Source of the DNA: Pseudomonas putida
GTDB taxonomy: Bacteria > Pseudomonadota > Gammaproteobacteria > Pseudomonadales > Pseudomonadaceae
Direction of reading: 5' to 3'
Length of the DNA: 64,000 nt
Assembly (NCBI RefSeq): GCF_025905425.1
Contig: NZ_CP109603.1
Coordinates: forward strand, 4,232,501 to 4,296,500
Part shown: positions 48,768 to 59,039 of the stretch, piece after piece
Layout of the letters: each line of letters starts with the position of its first letter
Position numbering within the stretch: the stretch's first letter is position 1
The notes under the pieces: model-generated
What the model was told of the DNA's origin: nothing
What the model saw: the letters and a program-made list of their open reading frames with translations, nothing else
The model's database searches: none
Program-made: the position numbers and the translations under genes

Positions 48768-49735
48768 TGGCCGTCGTACTTACCGCACGGGAGCTGACCC
48801 GGCATTACGAAGTCTCCCGTGGCCTGTTCAAGGGCCACGCCCTGGTGCGCGCACTCAATGGCGTATCGTTCGAACTGGAGGCGGGCAAGACCCTGGCCGT
48901 GGTCGGTGAGTCCGGCTGTGGCAAATCGACCCTGGCCCGCGCCTTGACCCTGATCGAAGAGCCATCTTCCGGCTCACTGCAGATCGCCGGCACCGAAGTC
49001 AAAGGTGCCAGCAAGGCCGAGCGCAAGCAGTTGCGCCGCGATGTGCAGATGGTCTTCCAGAGCCCGTATGCCTCGCTCAACCCGCGCCAGAAGATCGGCG
49101 ACCAGTTGGCCGAGCCACTGCTGATCAACACCTCGCTGAGCAAGGCCGAGCGGCGCGAAAAAGTGCAGAAGATGATGGAGCAGGTCGGCCTGCGCCCCGA
49201 GCACTACCAGCGCTACCCGCACATGTTCTCGGGCGGCCAGCGCCAGCGTATCGCCCTGGCCCGGGCGATGATGCTGCAACCCAAGGTGCTGGTGGCGGAC
49301 GAACCCACTTCGGCGCTGGACGTGTCGATCCAGGCGCAGGTGCTGAACCTGTTCATGGACCTGCAGAAAGAATTCAACACGGCCTATGTGTTCATCTCGC
49401 ACAACCTGGCGGTGGTGCGGCATGTGGCGGATCAGGTGTTGGTGATGTACTTGGGAAGGCCGGCGGAGATGGGGCCGAAGGCGGATATTTACGAGAAGCC
49501 GCTGCATCCGTATACCCAGGCATTGCTGTCGGCGACGCCGGCGATTCACCCGGACCCGTTGAAGCCGAAGATCCGCATTGTGGGGGAGCTGCCTAACCCG
49601 CTGAACCCGCCGGATGGGTGTGCGTTTCACAAGCGCTGCCCGTATGCGACGGAGCGGTGTGCTGTTGAAGTGCCGGCCTTCAGGCAGGTGGGGACCCGGC
49701 AAGTCGCCTGCCATTATGCGGAGCAATTTCTCTAG
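48767..49735 (+). CDS. dppF: DppF, dipeptide ABC transporter ATPase
   Basis: Second ATPase, 322 aa, with Walker A GESGCGKST, signature FSGGQRQR, Walker B VLVADEPTSALDV and the C-terminal GCAFHKRCPYATERC cysteine motif. ATG 48767 follows AGGAGGTGG. It ends the dpp cluster; a REP pair lies just downstream. Confidence 0.96.
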   Translation: MAVVLTARELTRHYEVSRGLFKGHALVRALNGVSFELEAGKTLAVVGESGCGKSTLARALTLIEEPSSGSLQIAGTEVKGASKAERKQLRRDVQMVFQSPYASLNPRQKIGDQLAEPLLINTSLSKAERREKVQKMMEQVGLRPEHYQRYPHMFSGGQRQRIALARAMMLQPKVLVADEPTSALDVSIQAQVLNLFMDLQKEFNTAYVFISHNLAVVRHVADQVLVMYLGRPAEMGPKADIYEKPLHPYTQALLSATPAIHPDPLKPKIRIVGELPNPLNPPDGCAFHKRCPYATERCAVEVPAFRQVGTRQVACHYAEQFL

Positions 49736-49750
49736 GTCGGTGTGACATTC

Positions 49751-49854
49751 TTCGCGGGGCAAGCCCGCTCCCACAGATATCTCACTGTTCTTGAGAGCAG
49801 TGGGATATCTGTGGGGGGCGGGCTTGCCCCGCGAAGGGCCGCAAAGCGGCCCCA
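49751..49854. repeat. REP pair behind dppF
   Basis: A forward REP with intact core (49762-49775) and an inverted copy whose core is altered (TGTGGGGGGCGGGCTT) are separated by an inverted repeat ACAGATATC/GATATCTGT-like spacer. It sits between dppF and the convergent 24-aa gene. Confidence 0.85.
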
Positions 49855-49859
49855 TCGTC

Positions 49860-49934
49860 TCAATGCATGAATATCGCGATCAGGATAATCACCGGAATCG
49901 GCACCCCAAGCATCCACAGCAGTAATGAGCGCAT
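49860..49934 (-). CDS. 24-aa hydrophobic membrane peptide
   Basis: ATG at 49934, stop TGA at 49862-49860. The product is 24 aa: MRSLLLWMLG then VPIPVIILIAIFMH, one membrane helix with two prolines and a basic N-terminus. AAGGAG lies 6 nt before the ATG. It starts 15 nt after the stop of the 296-aa membrane protein gene, so both are likely one transcript. A strong ribosome site, a clean helix and the coupling support a real gene; function unknown. Confidence 0.7.
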   Translation of the reverse strand: MRSLLLWMLGVPIPVIILIAIFMH

Positions 49935-49949
49935 GATGTTTCTCCTTCC

Positions 49950-50840
49950 TTAACGTTGAATGCTTCGATGGGTCGTGTAACCCACGCCTTCCCCTTCCAG
50001 CCACACCACGCGGTCGCGCTGACGGCCACCGAACAATGCAGCCAGGCTGGCAAAGAACGCCCCGCAGAGCAGCGCAACGAAGGTCCACAGCGCGGTCCAG
50101 GCCGCCACTTTGGCCGCCGTATCAGCCGCCTGTTTGGCTTGCACCTTGGCCTGCTGCACCTGAGCGTACACTTCGTCCACCCGCGCTTCGGCTTGCGCCT
50201 GGCTCAAGCGAGTACGCTGCGCGACCAATTGTGCGAGGTAGGCGCGATCACCTTCGGCCATTGCGCCACCCTGTGCGATCGACTTGGCCAGGATCCGCGC
50301 CGCTACACCGTTGGCAGCATCGTCGCTGACCGCTGCCGGGCCATCGCTACGGAACAGGCTGTCGACGAAATACCCATGGGCATCAGGCTTGGGCGCCATG
50401 CTCGCAGCAGCCCCGACCGCAGTCGCACCCGCCTGCACGCCTGCACCGGCCAAGCCACCGACGGTGCCCACGATCAACAGGGCGGCAACCAGCGTGGCCA
50501 CTGCCCACGCCAGGAAGCCATGGGCCGTATCGCGGAAATACACTTCATCGCCGTGCAGATTGGCCCACTTCACCCGCAGCCGGCCGGCGATATAGCCGCC
50601 CAGGCCTGAAGCGAGAATCTGCGTCAACAGCAACCAGATGATCGCCGACACGCCCAGGGTCTGGGCGCTGGCGCCTTCATCGGCCCAGGGCGAAGTGGCC
50701 GCGAAGCCCAGGCCCGCACCCAGCACCACAAGGATCAATGACAACGCGGCTGCCGCTGCGGCCCCCGCGAAGATGGCCGCCCAGGACACGCCTGAGCGTT
50801 GCTGTGTATCTACATAGGGGTAATCGGCAGAGGGGATCAT
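49950..50840 (-). CDS. Membrane protein of unknown function (296 aa)
   Basis: Has four hydrophobic segments (about residues 18-48, 64-86, 109-145, 247-268), Ala/Gly-rich. A charged, Ala/Gln-rich helix (QAQAEARVDEVYAQVQQAK) precedes the last segment and looks like a coiled coil. It resembles the conserved Pseudomonas proteins of this type but I do not recognise a named family. A 24-aa membrane peptide gene follows 15 nt later. Confidence 0.75.
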   Translation of the reverse strand: MIPSADYPYVDTQQRSGVSWAAIFAGAAAAAALSLILVVLGAGLGFAATSPWADEGASAQTLGVSAIIWLLLTQILASGLGGYIAGRLRVKWANLHGDEVYFRDTAHGFLAWAVATLVAALLIVGTVGGLAGAGVQAGATAVGAAASMAPKPDAHGYFVDSLFRSDGPAAVSDDAANGVAARILAKSIAQGGAMAEGDRAYLAQLVAQRTRLSQAQAEARVDEVYAQVQQAKVQAKQAADTAAKVAAWTALWTFVALLCGAFFASLAALFGGRQRDRVVWLEGEGVGYTTHRSIQR

Positions 50841-51181
50841 GGTGTTTTCGCCTTTGTAGTGATCAACAAGTCCGTTCGCCCTGTAGCCGGTGCACGGGAT
50901 GTGCCAGTTGTGTCAAAAAATGACATCCAGCGAAATCAATCACTTAATGCGCAGAGCTACTCATTGACCGTGCAAAATGCGGGATTAAAGGCTTACCGAC
51001 GCCGTGTTCTGCAATGCCGGTCGATCTGGCACTATCTGTACATGAGCACCCTGCGCCCAACTGACGGCCCTAAGCAGACGCCATCACCGCCGAAGTTGTG
51101 ATGCGCTACACCTGTGCTGGAAACACCGCGACCTCGACCGGGTGCTCGCGCTCACATTGACCGATTGTGGAGCCGAACCTG
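50841..51181. other. Divergent intergenic region, 341 bp
   Basis: Separates the membrane protein (minus) from the FAD oxidase (plus). It is more A/T-rich than its neighbours. TGTCA-AAAAA-TGACA at 50911-50925 is a small inverted repeat that could be an operator. No gene or clear promoter pair was found. Confidence 0.5.
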
Positions 51182-52588
51182 ATGCAACCCCTGCGAACCC
51201 TCAGCCTGTGGATGGACCAACTCGACGAGCCGCTGTGTGCCCGCCCGGCGCTGCGCGAAGACCTCGACGTAGACGTGTGCATCATCGGTGCCGGCTACAC
51301 CGGCCTATGGACTGCGTATTACCTCAAGCGCCAGGCGCCACACCTGAGCATTGCCGTGATCGAAGCCAACATCGCCGGTTTCGGTGCCTCCGGGCGCAAC
51401 GGCGGCTGGCTGATGGGCAATATGCTCGGCGAAGACCGCCTGCTCGCCACCCTGTCGCCGCAACAACGCCGCGCCAGCATCGACCTGCTGCAGGGCATCC
51501 CCGACCACGTCCACGCCGTGCTGCAGCGCGAAGCCATCGACTGCGACTACCGCAAAGGCGGCGTGCTGTATTGCGCCGCCCGCTACCCGGAACAGGAGCG
51601 CAGCCTGCGCGCCTACCTCGACGACCTGTACCGCCAGGGCATGACCGAGGAGGACTATCGCTGGCTGCGGCCCGAGCAGCTGGATGGGCACCTGCGGGTG
51701 AGCAACGCCTACGGCGCGATCTACAGCCCGCACACTGCAACCATCCAGCCCGCCAAGCTGGCACGCGGCCTGGCCCGGGCGGTTGAGCGCCTGGGTGTGC
51801 CCCTCTACGAAAATTCCCCCGCCATCGACTGGCAGCCTGGTGAAGTGCGTACGCCCCAGGCGCGCATCCGCTGCCAATGGATGGTGCCCGCCGTAGAAGG
51901 GTATGCCGCCAGCCTGCCACCGCTGGGCAAGCATCAACTGCCGGTGCAGAGCTTGCTGGTCGCCACCGAACCACTGCCAGAGTCGACCTGGGAGCAGATC
52001 GGCCTGAGCCAAGGCCAGGCGTTCAGCGAAAGCAGCCGTCAGGTCACCTACGGCCAGCGCACCGCCGACAATCGCCTGGTGTTCGGCGCTCGCGGCGGCT
52101 ACCGCTTCGGCGGCCGGCTACGCGAAGACTTCACCCTGAACGAGGCCGAAGTCGAGCTGCGTCGCTACCTGTTCAGCGAGCTGTTCCCACAACTCAGGCA
52201 TGTGCGCATCACCCACTCCTGGGGCGGCAACCTGGGCATGGCCCGGCGCTTCCGCCCGCACATGCTGTGCGACCGTCAGCGTGGTATTGCACTGGCCGGT
52301 GGTTATGGCGGCGAAGGGGTTGGTGCCACCAACCTCGGCGGGCGGACCTTGGCCGCACTGATCCTCGGCCAGCAGAACGAACTGACCGGCCAACCTTGGG
52401 TACTCGACAACCGCCCATTGTCGAGCCTGGCCAGTTGGCCGCCCGAGCCCTGCCGCTGGCTGGGCTACAACGCGATCATCCAGAGCTTCGTCCACGAGGA
52501 CCGCACCCTCGCCAACCCCGCCAGCGCGCCCTGGAGACGGCGCCTGGCCAGCTCGCTTGCGGACTTCATGGAAGGTTTCATGCATTGA
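51182..52588 (+). CDS. FAD-dependent amine oxidoreductase (DAO family, PuuB-like)
   Basis: Flavoprotein oxidase of the D-amino-acid oxidase superfamily. The 468-aa protein has the FAD-binding Rossmann start VDVCIIGAGYTGLWTAYYL (residues 32-50), the GxSGRNGGWLMGNM motif typical of gamma-glutamylputrescine oxidase relatives, and the C-terminal GGYGGEGVGATNLGGRTLA dinucleotide-end motif. ATG 51182 is chosen over an in-frame upstream ATG at 51167. The substrate (an amine or amino acid) is not determined by sequence. Confidence 0.85.
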   Translation: MQPLRTLSLWMDQLDEPLCARPALREDLDVDVCIIGAGYTGLWTAYYLKRQAPHLSIAVIEANIAGFGASGRNGGWLMGNMLGEDRLLATLSPQQRRASIDLLQGIPDHVHAVLQREAIDCDYRKGGVLYCAARYPEQERSLRAYLDDLYRQGMTEEDYRWLRPEQLDGHLRVSNAYGAIYSPHTATIQPAKLARGLARAVERLGVPLYENSPAIDWQPGEVRTPQARIRCQWMVPAVEGYAASLPPLGKHQLPVQSLLVATEPLPESTWEQIGLSQGQAFSESSRQVTYGQRTADNRLVFGARGGYRFGGRLREDFTLNEAEVELRRYLFSELFPQLRHVRITHSWGGNLGMARRFRPHMLCDRQRGIALAGGYGGEGVGATNLGGRTLAALILGQQNELTGQPWVLDNRPLSSLASWPPEPCRWLGYNAIIQSFVHEDRTLANPASAPWRRRLASSLADFMEGFMH

Positions 52589-52657
52589 GAAGGCGGTAGA
52601 GAGGCGGCGCCCGACAGATCGACTCCATCAGGCCCCGTATCAAAGTCGGAAACTAGC

Positions 52658-52684
52658 GTAGGAGCAGCCTTGCGCTGCTCCTAC
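52658..52684. terminator. Hairpin between convergent oxidase and prfC genes
   Basis: GTAGGAGCAGC and GCTGCTCCTAC form a perfect 11-bp stem with a CTTGC loop. It lies between two convergent stops and could end or stabilise both mRNAs. There is no T-run, so it may be a REP-derived structure rather than a true terminator. Confidence 0.55.
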
Positions 52685-52707
52685 AGGGCTCTAGGCCAAC
52701 TCGACGA

Positions 52708-54291
<1,584 letters not shown>

Positions 54292-54405
54292 GGGAAATCG
54301 CCTGACTGGGGATCGAAAAGGGGCAGTATCATACCTGAAGTAGCACGCGAGACCAAAATGCGTGCCGACCGGACGTGCCCCCCTCTTAATCGCGCCGCTG
54401 GAAAA

Positions 54406-54735
54406 TCAGACGTGTGAAACCGGGTCCTCAGTAAACCCCTCGATTGTGACCGGCGCGCGTCCCGGTAAATGAACCACCAACTCCAGCCTACCGCCCATGG
54501 CTTCCAGATACGTTCGCAGGGTGGAGATCAACATATCACTGCGATTTTCAACCTTCGAAACGTTCCCCTGACGCACGTCGAGACGCTCCGCCATCCCTTC
54601 CTGAGTGATCTCAAGCTGCTTGCGCAGCGCCTGAAGCGTCATTTCTTCGCGGATAAGTTCACGGCCGCGCTTTTCGACTCTCGCTCTACGCTCAGGTGAA
54701 AGCTCGCTCATCACTTCTTCAAGTGTCTTGTACAT
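54406..54735 (-). CDS. XRE-family antitoxin of a second HigBA-type pair
   Basis: The 109-aa protein from ATG 54735 starts MYKTLEEVMSELSPERRARV and carries an HTH (TQEGMAERLDVRQGNVSKVEN). It should neutralise the toxin whose gene ends 4 nt upstream. A longer start (54780) lies inside the toxin gene. It ends 115 nt before the prfC start. Confidence 0.82.
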   Translation of the reverse strand: MYKTLEEVMSELSPERRARVEKRGRELIREEMTLQALRKQLEITQEGMAERLDVRQGNVSKVENRSDMLISTLRTYLEAMGGRLELVVHLPGRAPVTIEGFTEDPVSHV

Positions 54736-54739
54736 GTTT

Positions 54740-55063
54740 TCAACCTCTGGACAGGTGTCGATCAAAGCGCTCATCGGCACGCTCGATCAGGCTTCGGTAA
54801 AACCTATGCTGACTGATGCCGGCTTTATCACCCGCAACCAACAGAAGCGCACAACGTGTCTTGTCGAACGCGAACGCGACTCGCCAAACACCGCCATCGG
54901 CGCTGAAACGCAACTCTTTCATGTTCGAGTGCTTCGAGCCATTCAGGGTATCCACACGAGGTCTCCCAAGAGCAGGGCCTCGGCGTTCAAGCAGATGAAG
55001 TTGGGACAGCAATTCGTCCTGTACTTCATCGGCCAATTGCTCGAACTCGACCATGAATTCCAT
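54740..55063 (-). CDS. Toxin of a second HigBA-type pair (Gp49-like / RelE fold)
   Basis: The 107-aa protein from ATG 55063 (MEFMVEFEQLADEVQDELL) has the Gp49/HigB features: basic LGRPRVDTLNGSKHSNMKELRF, then VWRVAFAFDKTRCALLLVAGDK and a closing helix with YRSLIERADERFD. AGGGA lies 6 nt before this ATG. The toxin comes first, as in the other TA pair, but the two toxins differ in sequence. mRNA cleavage is by family inference. Confidence 0.82.
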   Translation of the reverse strand: MEFMVEFEQLADEVQDELLSQLHLLERRGPALGRPRVDTLNGSKHSNMKELRFSADGGVWRVAFAFDKTRCALLLVAGDKAGISQHRFYRSLIERADERFDRHLSRG

Positions 55064-55486
55064 GCACATCCCTATAGACCACACGGCCAACATACCTCCG
55101 AAGGAATATTCCCTCAAGTGAATATTGAGTTAATTTCAGCGGAGATATTGCCTCTCGTGCAAATCGCTTGATAGCAGGTAATCCAACGCCTTTAGCTAGG
55201 AATTGCGCTGTTTTTTCGTACGAACAATCGATACCTCCAGTGATTAACACTGGCCAAATGCCGCCTCAGATGGGAACCTTTACGCCCACGGAGACGTCCA
55301 CTCCCCTGCAACCCGCTTCGCTTGGGGACTGGTTTCATCAGCATTTTCGGGCCCGACGGGGTTCGGCTCATGGCCTGATCGCAGCCTTCGGTTGCTTCAC
55401 GCTGCTACTCGCGAACACACCACTCGCTGCCAGGTATGGCCGGCCAAAAAGAGAGTGTGCTCGCCGACTACACAAGGAGTCCGCCT
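55064..55486. other. Divergent gap between TA pair and ABC operon, 423 bp
   Basis: Contains the A/T-rich upstream region of the TA pair (55064-55260) and the leader of the OpuB-type operon. The frame that runs into the permease is open from 55436, but the GTG at 55487 is the likely start. No other gene or RNA could be recognised. Confidence 0.5.
55103..55112. promoter_or_regulatory. Palindromic site upstream of the second TA pair
   Basis: GGAATATTCC is a perfect 10-bp palindrome, and a related TGAATATTGA lies 16 bp beyond it at 55119-55128. Both are 40-65 bp before the toxin start, a plausible operator pair for the HTH antitoxin. Confidence 0.45.
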
Positions 55487-56200
55487 GTGGCTACACGCTA
55501 CGGAAAAGGGCTGTTGGGATGCGCCACCGTGCTCGTCATCCTGGCCCTGCTGATCCACTGGATCGGCACTGACACAATCGCGCGTTACCGCGACGATCTT
55601 GGGTTCTACCTGCAAGCGCACCTGGTACTGGTGCTGGCTTCGATGGCGGCGGCGTTGGCCGTGGGCATCCCCGCTGGCATTGCGTTAAGTCGACCGCACC
55701 GGGTCGACAAAGCCGAACGCTTCATGCAGTTTTTCAACGTTGGCAACACCATCCCCCCTCTGGCCGTTCTGGCCATCGCGCTCAGTATCCTGGGCATCGG
55801 CGCCGGGCCCGCGATCTTCGCGCTGTTCCTCGCCTCCCTCCTGCCCATCGTGCGCAACACCTACGAGGGCCTTAAAAACGTCCCCGCCTCGCTCAAGGAA
55901 GCCGCCACCGGCATCGGCATGACCCCGCGCCAGCAACTGTGGCAAGTGGAGCTGCCCAATGCCGTACCGATCATCGTCGGCGGCGTGCGCGTGGCACTGG
56001 CGCTGAACGTGGGTACTGCGCCCCTGGCGTTTTTGATCGGCGCCAACAGCCTGGGCAGCCTGATTTTCCCTGGCATTGCCCTGAACAACCAGCCACAGCT
56101 ACTGCTGGGCGCCGCCTGTACGGCGCTGCTGGCACTGTTGCTCGACGCCCTGGTGAGCTTCTCCAGCAAGCGCTGGCTGGAACGTGGCCTGGCCCAATAA
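55487..56200 (+). CDS. Osmolyte/choline ABC transporter permease 1 (OpuB/YehW type)
   Basis: Permease of a glycine betaine/choline/carnitine-type importer. The 237-aa protein has about six hydrophobic segments and the family blocks NTIPPLAVLAIAL, LPIVRNTYEGLKNVP and the EAA loop EAATGIGMTPRQQLWQVELP. GTG at 55487 is used because AAGGAG lies 7 nt before it. The substrate-binding gene follows 13 nt later. Confidence 0.88.
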   Translation: MATRYGKGLLGCATVLVILALLIHWIGTDTIARYRDDLGFYLQAHLVLVLASMAAALAVGIPAGIALSRPHRVDKAERFMQFFNVGNTIPPLAVLAIALSILGIGAGPAIFALFLASLLPIVRNTYEGLKNVPASLKEAATGIGMTPRQQLWQVELPNAVPIIVGGVRVALALNVGTAPLAFLIGANSLGSLIFPGIALNNQPQLLLGAACTALLALLLDALVSFSSKRWLERGLAQ

Positions 56201-56213
56201 AACGAGGGAACGT

Positions 56214-57125
56214 ATGAAAAAGAGAATCGCCTTGCTGCTGGGCGCGGCCCTGCTGTTCGCAGGTTTTGCCCAGGCAGCGGACAAACCGCTGATTCGCATC
56301 GGTGCGCGGGTGTTCACCGAACAGACCGTGCTCGCCGAAATCACCGCCCAGTACCTGCGCGCCAACGGCTTTGACGTGCGCGTGACCACCGGCCTTGGCA
56401 GCAGCATCGCCCGCCAGGCCCAGGAAACCGGCCAGCTCGACCTGATGTGGGAATACACCGGTGTGTCGCTGGTGTCCTACAACCACATCGACGAGCGCAT
56501 GCCCAACGCCGAGGCCACCTACGCCAAGGTCAAGGCACTGGATGCGAAGAAGGGTCTGATCTGGCTGACGCCATCGAACTTCAGCAACACCTATGCCCTG
56601 GGCCTGCCCCCGCACGTTGCCGAAGCCTACCCACAGGTCAACTCGATCAGCGACCTCAACCGGGTGCTACGTAACGAGAGCGACCGCCCCCATCTGGTGG
56701 CCCTGGACACCGAGTTCGCCAACCGCCCCGATGGCCTGGTAGGCCTGCGTGAGCTGTACGGGTTGCCGCTGGACCGGCGCAACATCCGCCAGATGGACGG
56801 CGGCCTGGTGTACACCGCCATGCGCAACAACCAGGTATTCGCCGGCCTGGTCTACACCACCGACGGCCGTCTGAGCGCGTTCAACCTCAAGCTGCTGAAC
56901 GACGACAAGCACTACTTCCCCGACTACACCGCCGCCCCGGTGGTGCGCAAGGCCGTGCTCGACGCCAACCCGCAACTGGCCACCCTGCTCAAACCGCTGG
57001 CCGAGCAGCTCGACGACGAGACCATGCGCCAGCTCAACGCCAAGGTCGACGTCGAACACCAGAACCCGACCGCGGTGGCCGCAGCCTTCCTGCGTGAACA
57101 CCCTCTGAAGGAGGTACAGCCATGA
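56214..57125 (+). CDS. Osmolyte/choline ABC transporter substrate-binding protein (OpuBC/OsmF type)
   Basis: Periplasmic binding protein for quaternary amines. The 303-aa protein has a signal peptide (MKKRIALLLGAALLFAGFAQA) and the OpuAC-type blocks VFTEQTVLAEI, DLMWEYTGVSLVSY and LVGLRELYGLPL. Its end overlaps the next permease by 4 bases. Confidence 0.9.
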   Translation: MKKRIALLLGAALLFAGFAQAADKPLIRIGARVFTEQTVLAEITAQYLRANGFDVRVTTGLGSSIARQAQETGQLDLMWEYTGVSLVSYNHIDERMPNAEATYAKVKALDAKKGLIWLTPSNFSNTYALGLPPHVAEAYPQVNSISDLNRVLRNESDRPHLVALDTEFANRPDGLVGLRELYGLPLDRRNIRQMDGGLVYTAMRNNQVFAGLVYTTDGRLSAFNLKLLNDDKHYFPDYTAAPVVRKAVLDANPQLATLLKPLAEQLDDETMRQLNAKVDVEHQNPTAVAAAFLREHPLKEVQP

Positions 57126-57775
57126 GCCTGCTCGACACCTTCGCCCACCTCGACTGGGCCCAGGTCCTGCAGCTGACCTGGCAGCACATCATGCTGGTGG
57201 GCATCGCCGTCAGCCTGGCGATCCTCGTCGGCGTGCCACTGGGCATCCTGATGACCCGCTTTCCGGCCGTCGCCGGCCCCCTGCAAGCCAGTGCCACGGT
57301 GCTGTTGACCATCCCGTCGATCGCCCTGTTCGGCCTGCTGCTGCCGTTCTATTCCAAGTTCGGCCAGGGCCTCGGCCCGCTGCCGGCGATCACTGCGGTG
57401 TTCCTTTATTCGCTGCTGCCGATCCTGCGCAACACCTACCTGGCGCTGACCAACGTCGAGCCCGGCATCCGTGAAGCCGCACGCGGCATCGGTATGACCT
57501 TCGGCCAGCGCCTGCGCATGGTCGAGCTGCCCATCGCGGTGCCGGTGATCCTTGCCGGCGTGCGCACTGCCGTGGTGATGAACATCGGCGTGATGACCAT
57601 TGCCGCGACCATCGGTGCCGGCGGCCTGGGTGTGCTTATCCTCACCTCCATCAGCCGCAGCGACATGTCGATGCTGCTGGTCGGCGCCGTGCTGGTCAGC
57701 CTGCTGGCGATCATCGCCGACCTGCTCCTGCAAACCCTGCAACGTGCCCTGACTCCAGAAGGACTGCGCTCATGA
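57122..57775 (+). CDS. Osmolyte/choline ABC transporter permease 2
   Basis: The 217-aa second permease has five to six hydrophobic segments, TIPSIALFGLLLPFYS, LPILRNTYLALTNVEPG and EAARGIGMTFGQRLRMVELP. It overlaps both neighbours by 4 bases (ATGA), giving a fully coupled permease-binding protein-permease-ATPase operon. Confidence 0.9.
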   Translation: MSLLDTFAHLDWAQVLQLTWQHIMLVGIAVSLAILVGVPLGILMTRFPAVAGPLQASATVLLTIPSIALFGLLLPFYSKFGQGLGPLPAITAVFLYSLLPILRNTYLALTNVEPGIREAARGIGMTFGQRLRMVELPIAVPVILAGVRTAVVMNIGVMTIAATIGAGGLGVLILTSISRSDMSMLLVGAVLVSLLAIIADLLLQTLQRALTPEGLRS

Positions 57776-58929
57776 TCGAACTCAAGAACCTCAGCAAAAC
57801 CTTCAACGTCAACGGCAAGGATGTCAAAGCCGTGGACGCCGTCAGCCTGACTGTCAACGAGGGCGAAATCTGCGTGTTCCTCGGCCCCTCGGGCTGTGGC
57901 AAAAGCACCACGCTGAAGATGATCAACCGCCTGATCACGCCGACCTCCGGCCAGGTGTTCATCAATGGCGAAGACACCAGCGCGCTGGACGAAGTGACCC
58001 TTCGCCGCCACATCGGCTATGTGATCCAGCAGATCGGCCTGTTCCCCAACATGACCATCGAAGAGAACATCACCGTGGTCCCGCGGCTGCTCGGCTGGGA
58101 CAAGCAGAAGTGCCACGACCGCGCCCGTGAGCTGATGCACATGATCAAGCTCGAACCCAAGCAGTACTTGCAGCGCTACCCGCGCGAGCTGTCCGGCGGC
58201 CAGCAGCAGCGCATCGGCGTGATCCGCGCGCTGGCGGCCGAGGCCCCGGTGCTGTTGATGGACGAACCGTTCGGTGCGGTCGACCCGATCAACCGCGAGA
58301 TGATCCAGAACGAGTTCTTCGAGATGCAGCGGGCGTTGAACAAGACCGTGATCATGGTCAGCCACGACATCGACGAAGCGATCAAGCTAGGCGACAAGAT
58401 CGCCATCTTCCGCGCCGGCAAGCTGCTGCAGTTGGACCACCCGGACACCTTGCTGGCACACCCGGTGGATGATTTCGTGAGCAACTTCGTCGGCCAGGAC
58501 AGCACGCTGAAACGCCTGCTGCTGGTACGCGCCGAAGATGCGGCGGACAACGCGCCGTCGGTGAGCCCGGAAACACCGGTGAGCGATGCGCTGGAGCTGC
58601 TGGACGAGCACGACCGCCGCTATGTGGTAGTAACCGACGCGCAGAACAAGGCGCTGGGGTATGTGCGCCGGCGCGACATGCACCGCCAGCAAGGGACCTG
58701 TGGCGACTTCCTGCGCCCGTTCAATGCCACGGCTTCGCACGATGAGCATTTGCGCATCCTGTTGTCGCGGATGTACGAGTTCAATCGGGCGTGGTTGCCG
58801 GTGCTGGATGCCGAGCAGGTGTTTTTGGGCGAGGTGACGCAGGAGTCGATTGCGGCTTACTTGAGCTCGGGGCGATCGCGGGGGGCGAAGACCAGTATCG
58901 TTTCGCCGGCTGAGGCGGTGGTTTCCTAG
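57772..58929 (+). CDS. Osmolyte/choline ABC transporter ATPase with CBS domains
   Basis: The 385-aa ATPase has Walker A GPSGCGKST, signature LSGGQQQR, Walker B VLLMDEPFGAVDP and a C-terminal CBS region (about residues 255-370; TPVSDALELLDEHDRRYVVV). CBS modules in this family sense ionic strength or c-di-AMP, so uptake may be gated by osmotic state. It is the last gene of the operon; a REP pair follows. Confidence 0.92.
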   Translation: MIELKNLSKTFNVNGKDVKAVDAVSLTVNEGEICVFLGPSGCGKSTTLKMINRLITPTSGQVFINGEDTSALDEVTLRRHIGYVIQQIGLFPNMTIEENITVVPRLLGWDKQKCHDRARELMHMIKLEPKQYLQRYPRELSGGQQQRIGVIRALAAEAPVLLMDEPFGAVDPINREMIQNEFFEMQRALNKTVIMVSHDIDEAIKLGDKIAIFRAGKLLQLDHPDTLLAHPVDDFVSNFVGQDSTLKRLLLVRAEDAADNAPSVSPETPVSDALELLDEHDRRYVVVTDAQNKALGYVRRRDMHRQQGTCGDFLRPFNATASHDEHLRILLSRMYEFNRAWLPVLDAEQVFLGEVTQESIAAYLSSGRSRGAKTSIVSPAEAVVS

Positions 58930-58933
58930 AAAG

Positions 58934-59030
58934 CTGGGGGCGCTTTGCGCCCCATTCGCGGGGCAAGCCCGCTCCCACAGGTTCTGCGCAGCGCAAAGCC
59001 TGTGGGAGCGGGCTTGCCCGCGAAGAAGGG
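58934..59030. repeat. REP pair between the ABC operon and the TonB receptor gene
   Basis: Forward REP with core 58966-58979 and inverted REP with core 59001-59014, preceded by a GGGGGCGCTTTGCGCCCC hairpin. Both cores are intact targets for the IS110 bridge RNA. The genes on either side are convergent. Confidence 0.9.
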
Positions 59031-59039
59031 GATGCAGTA

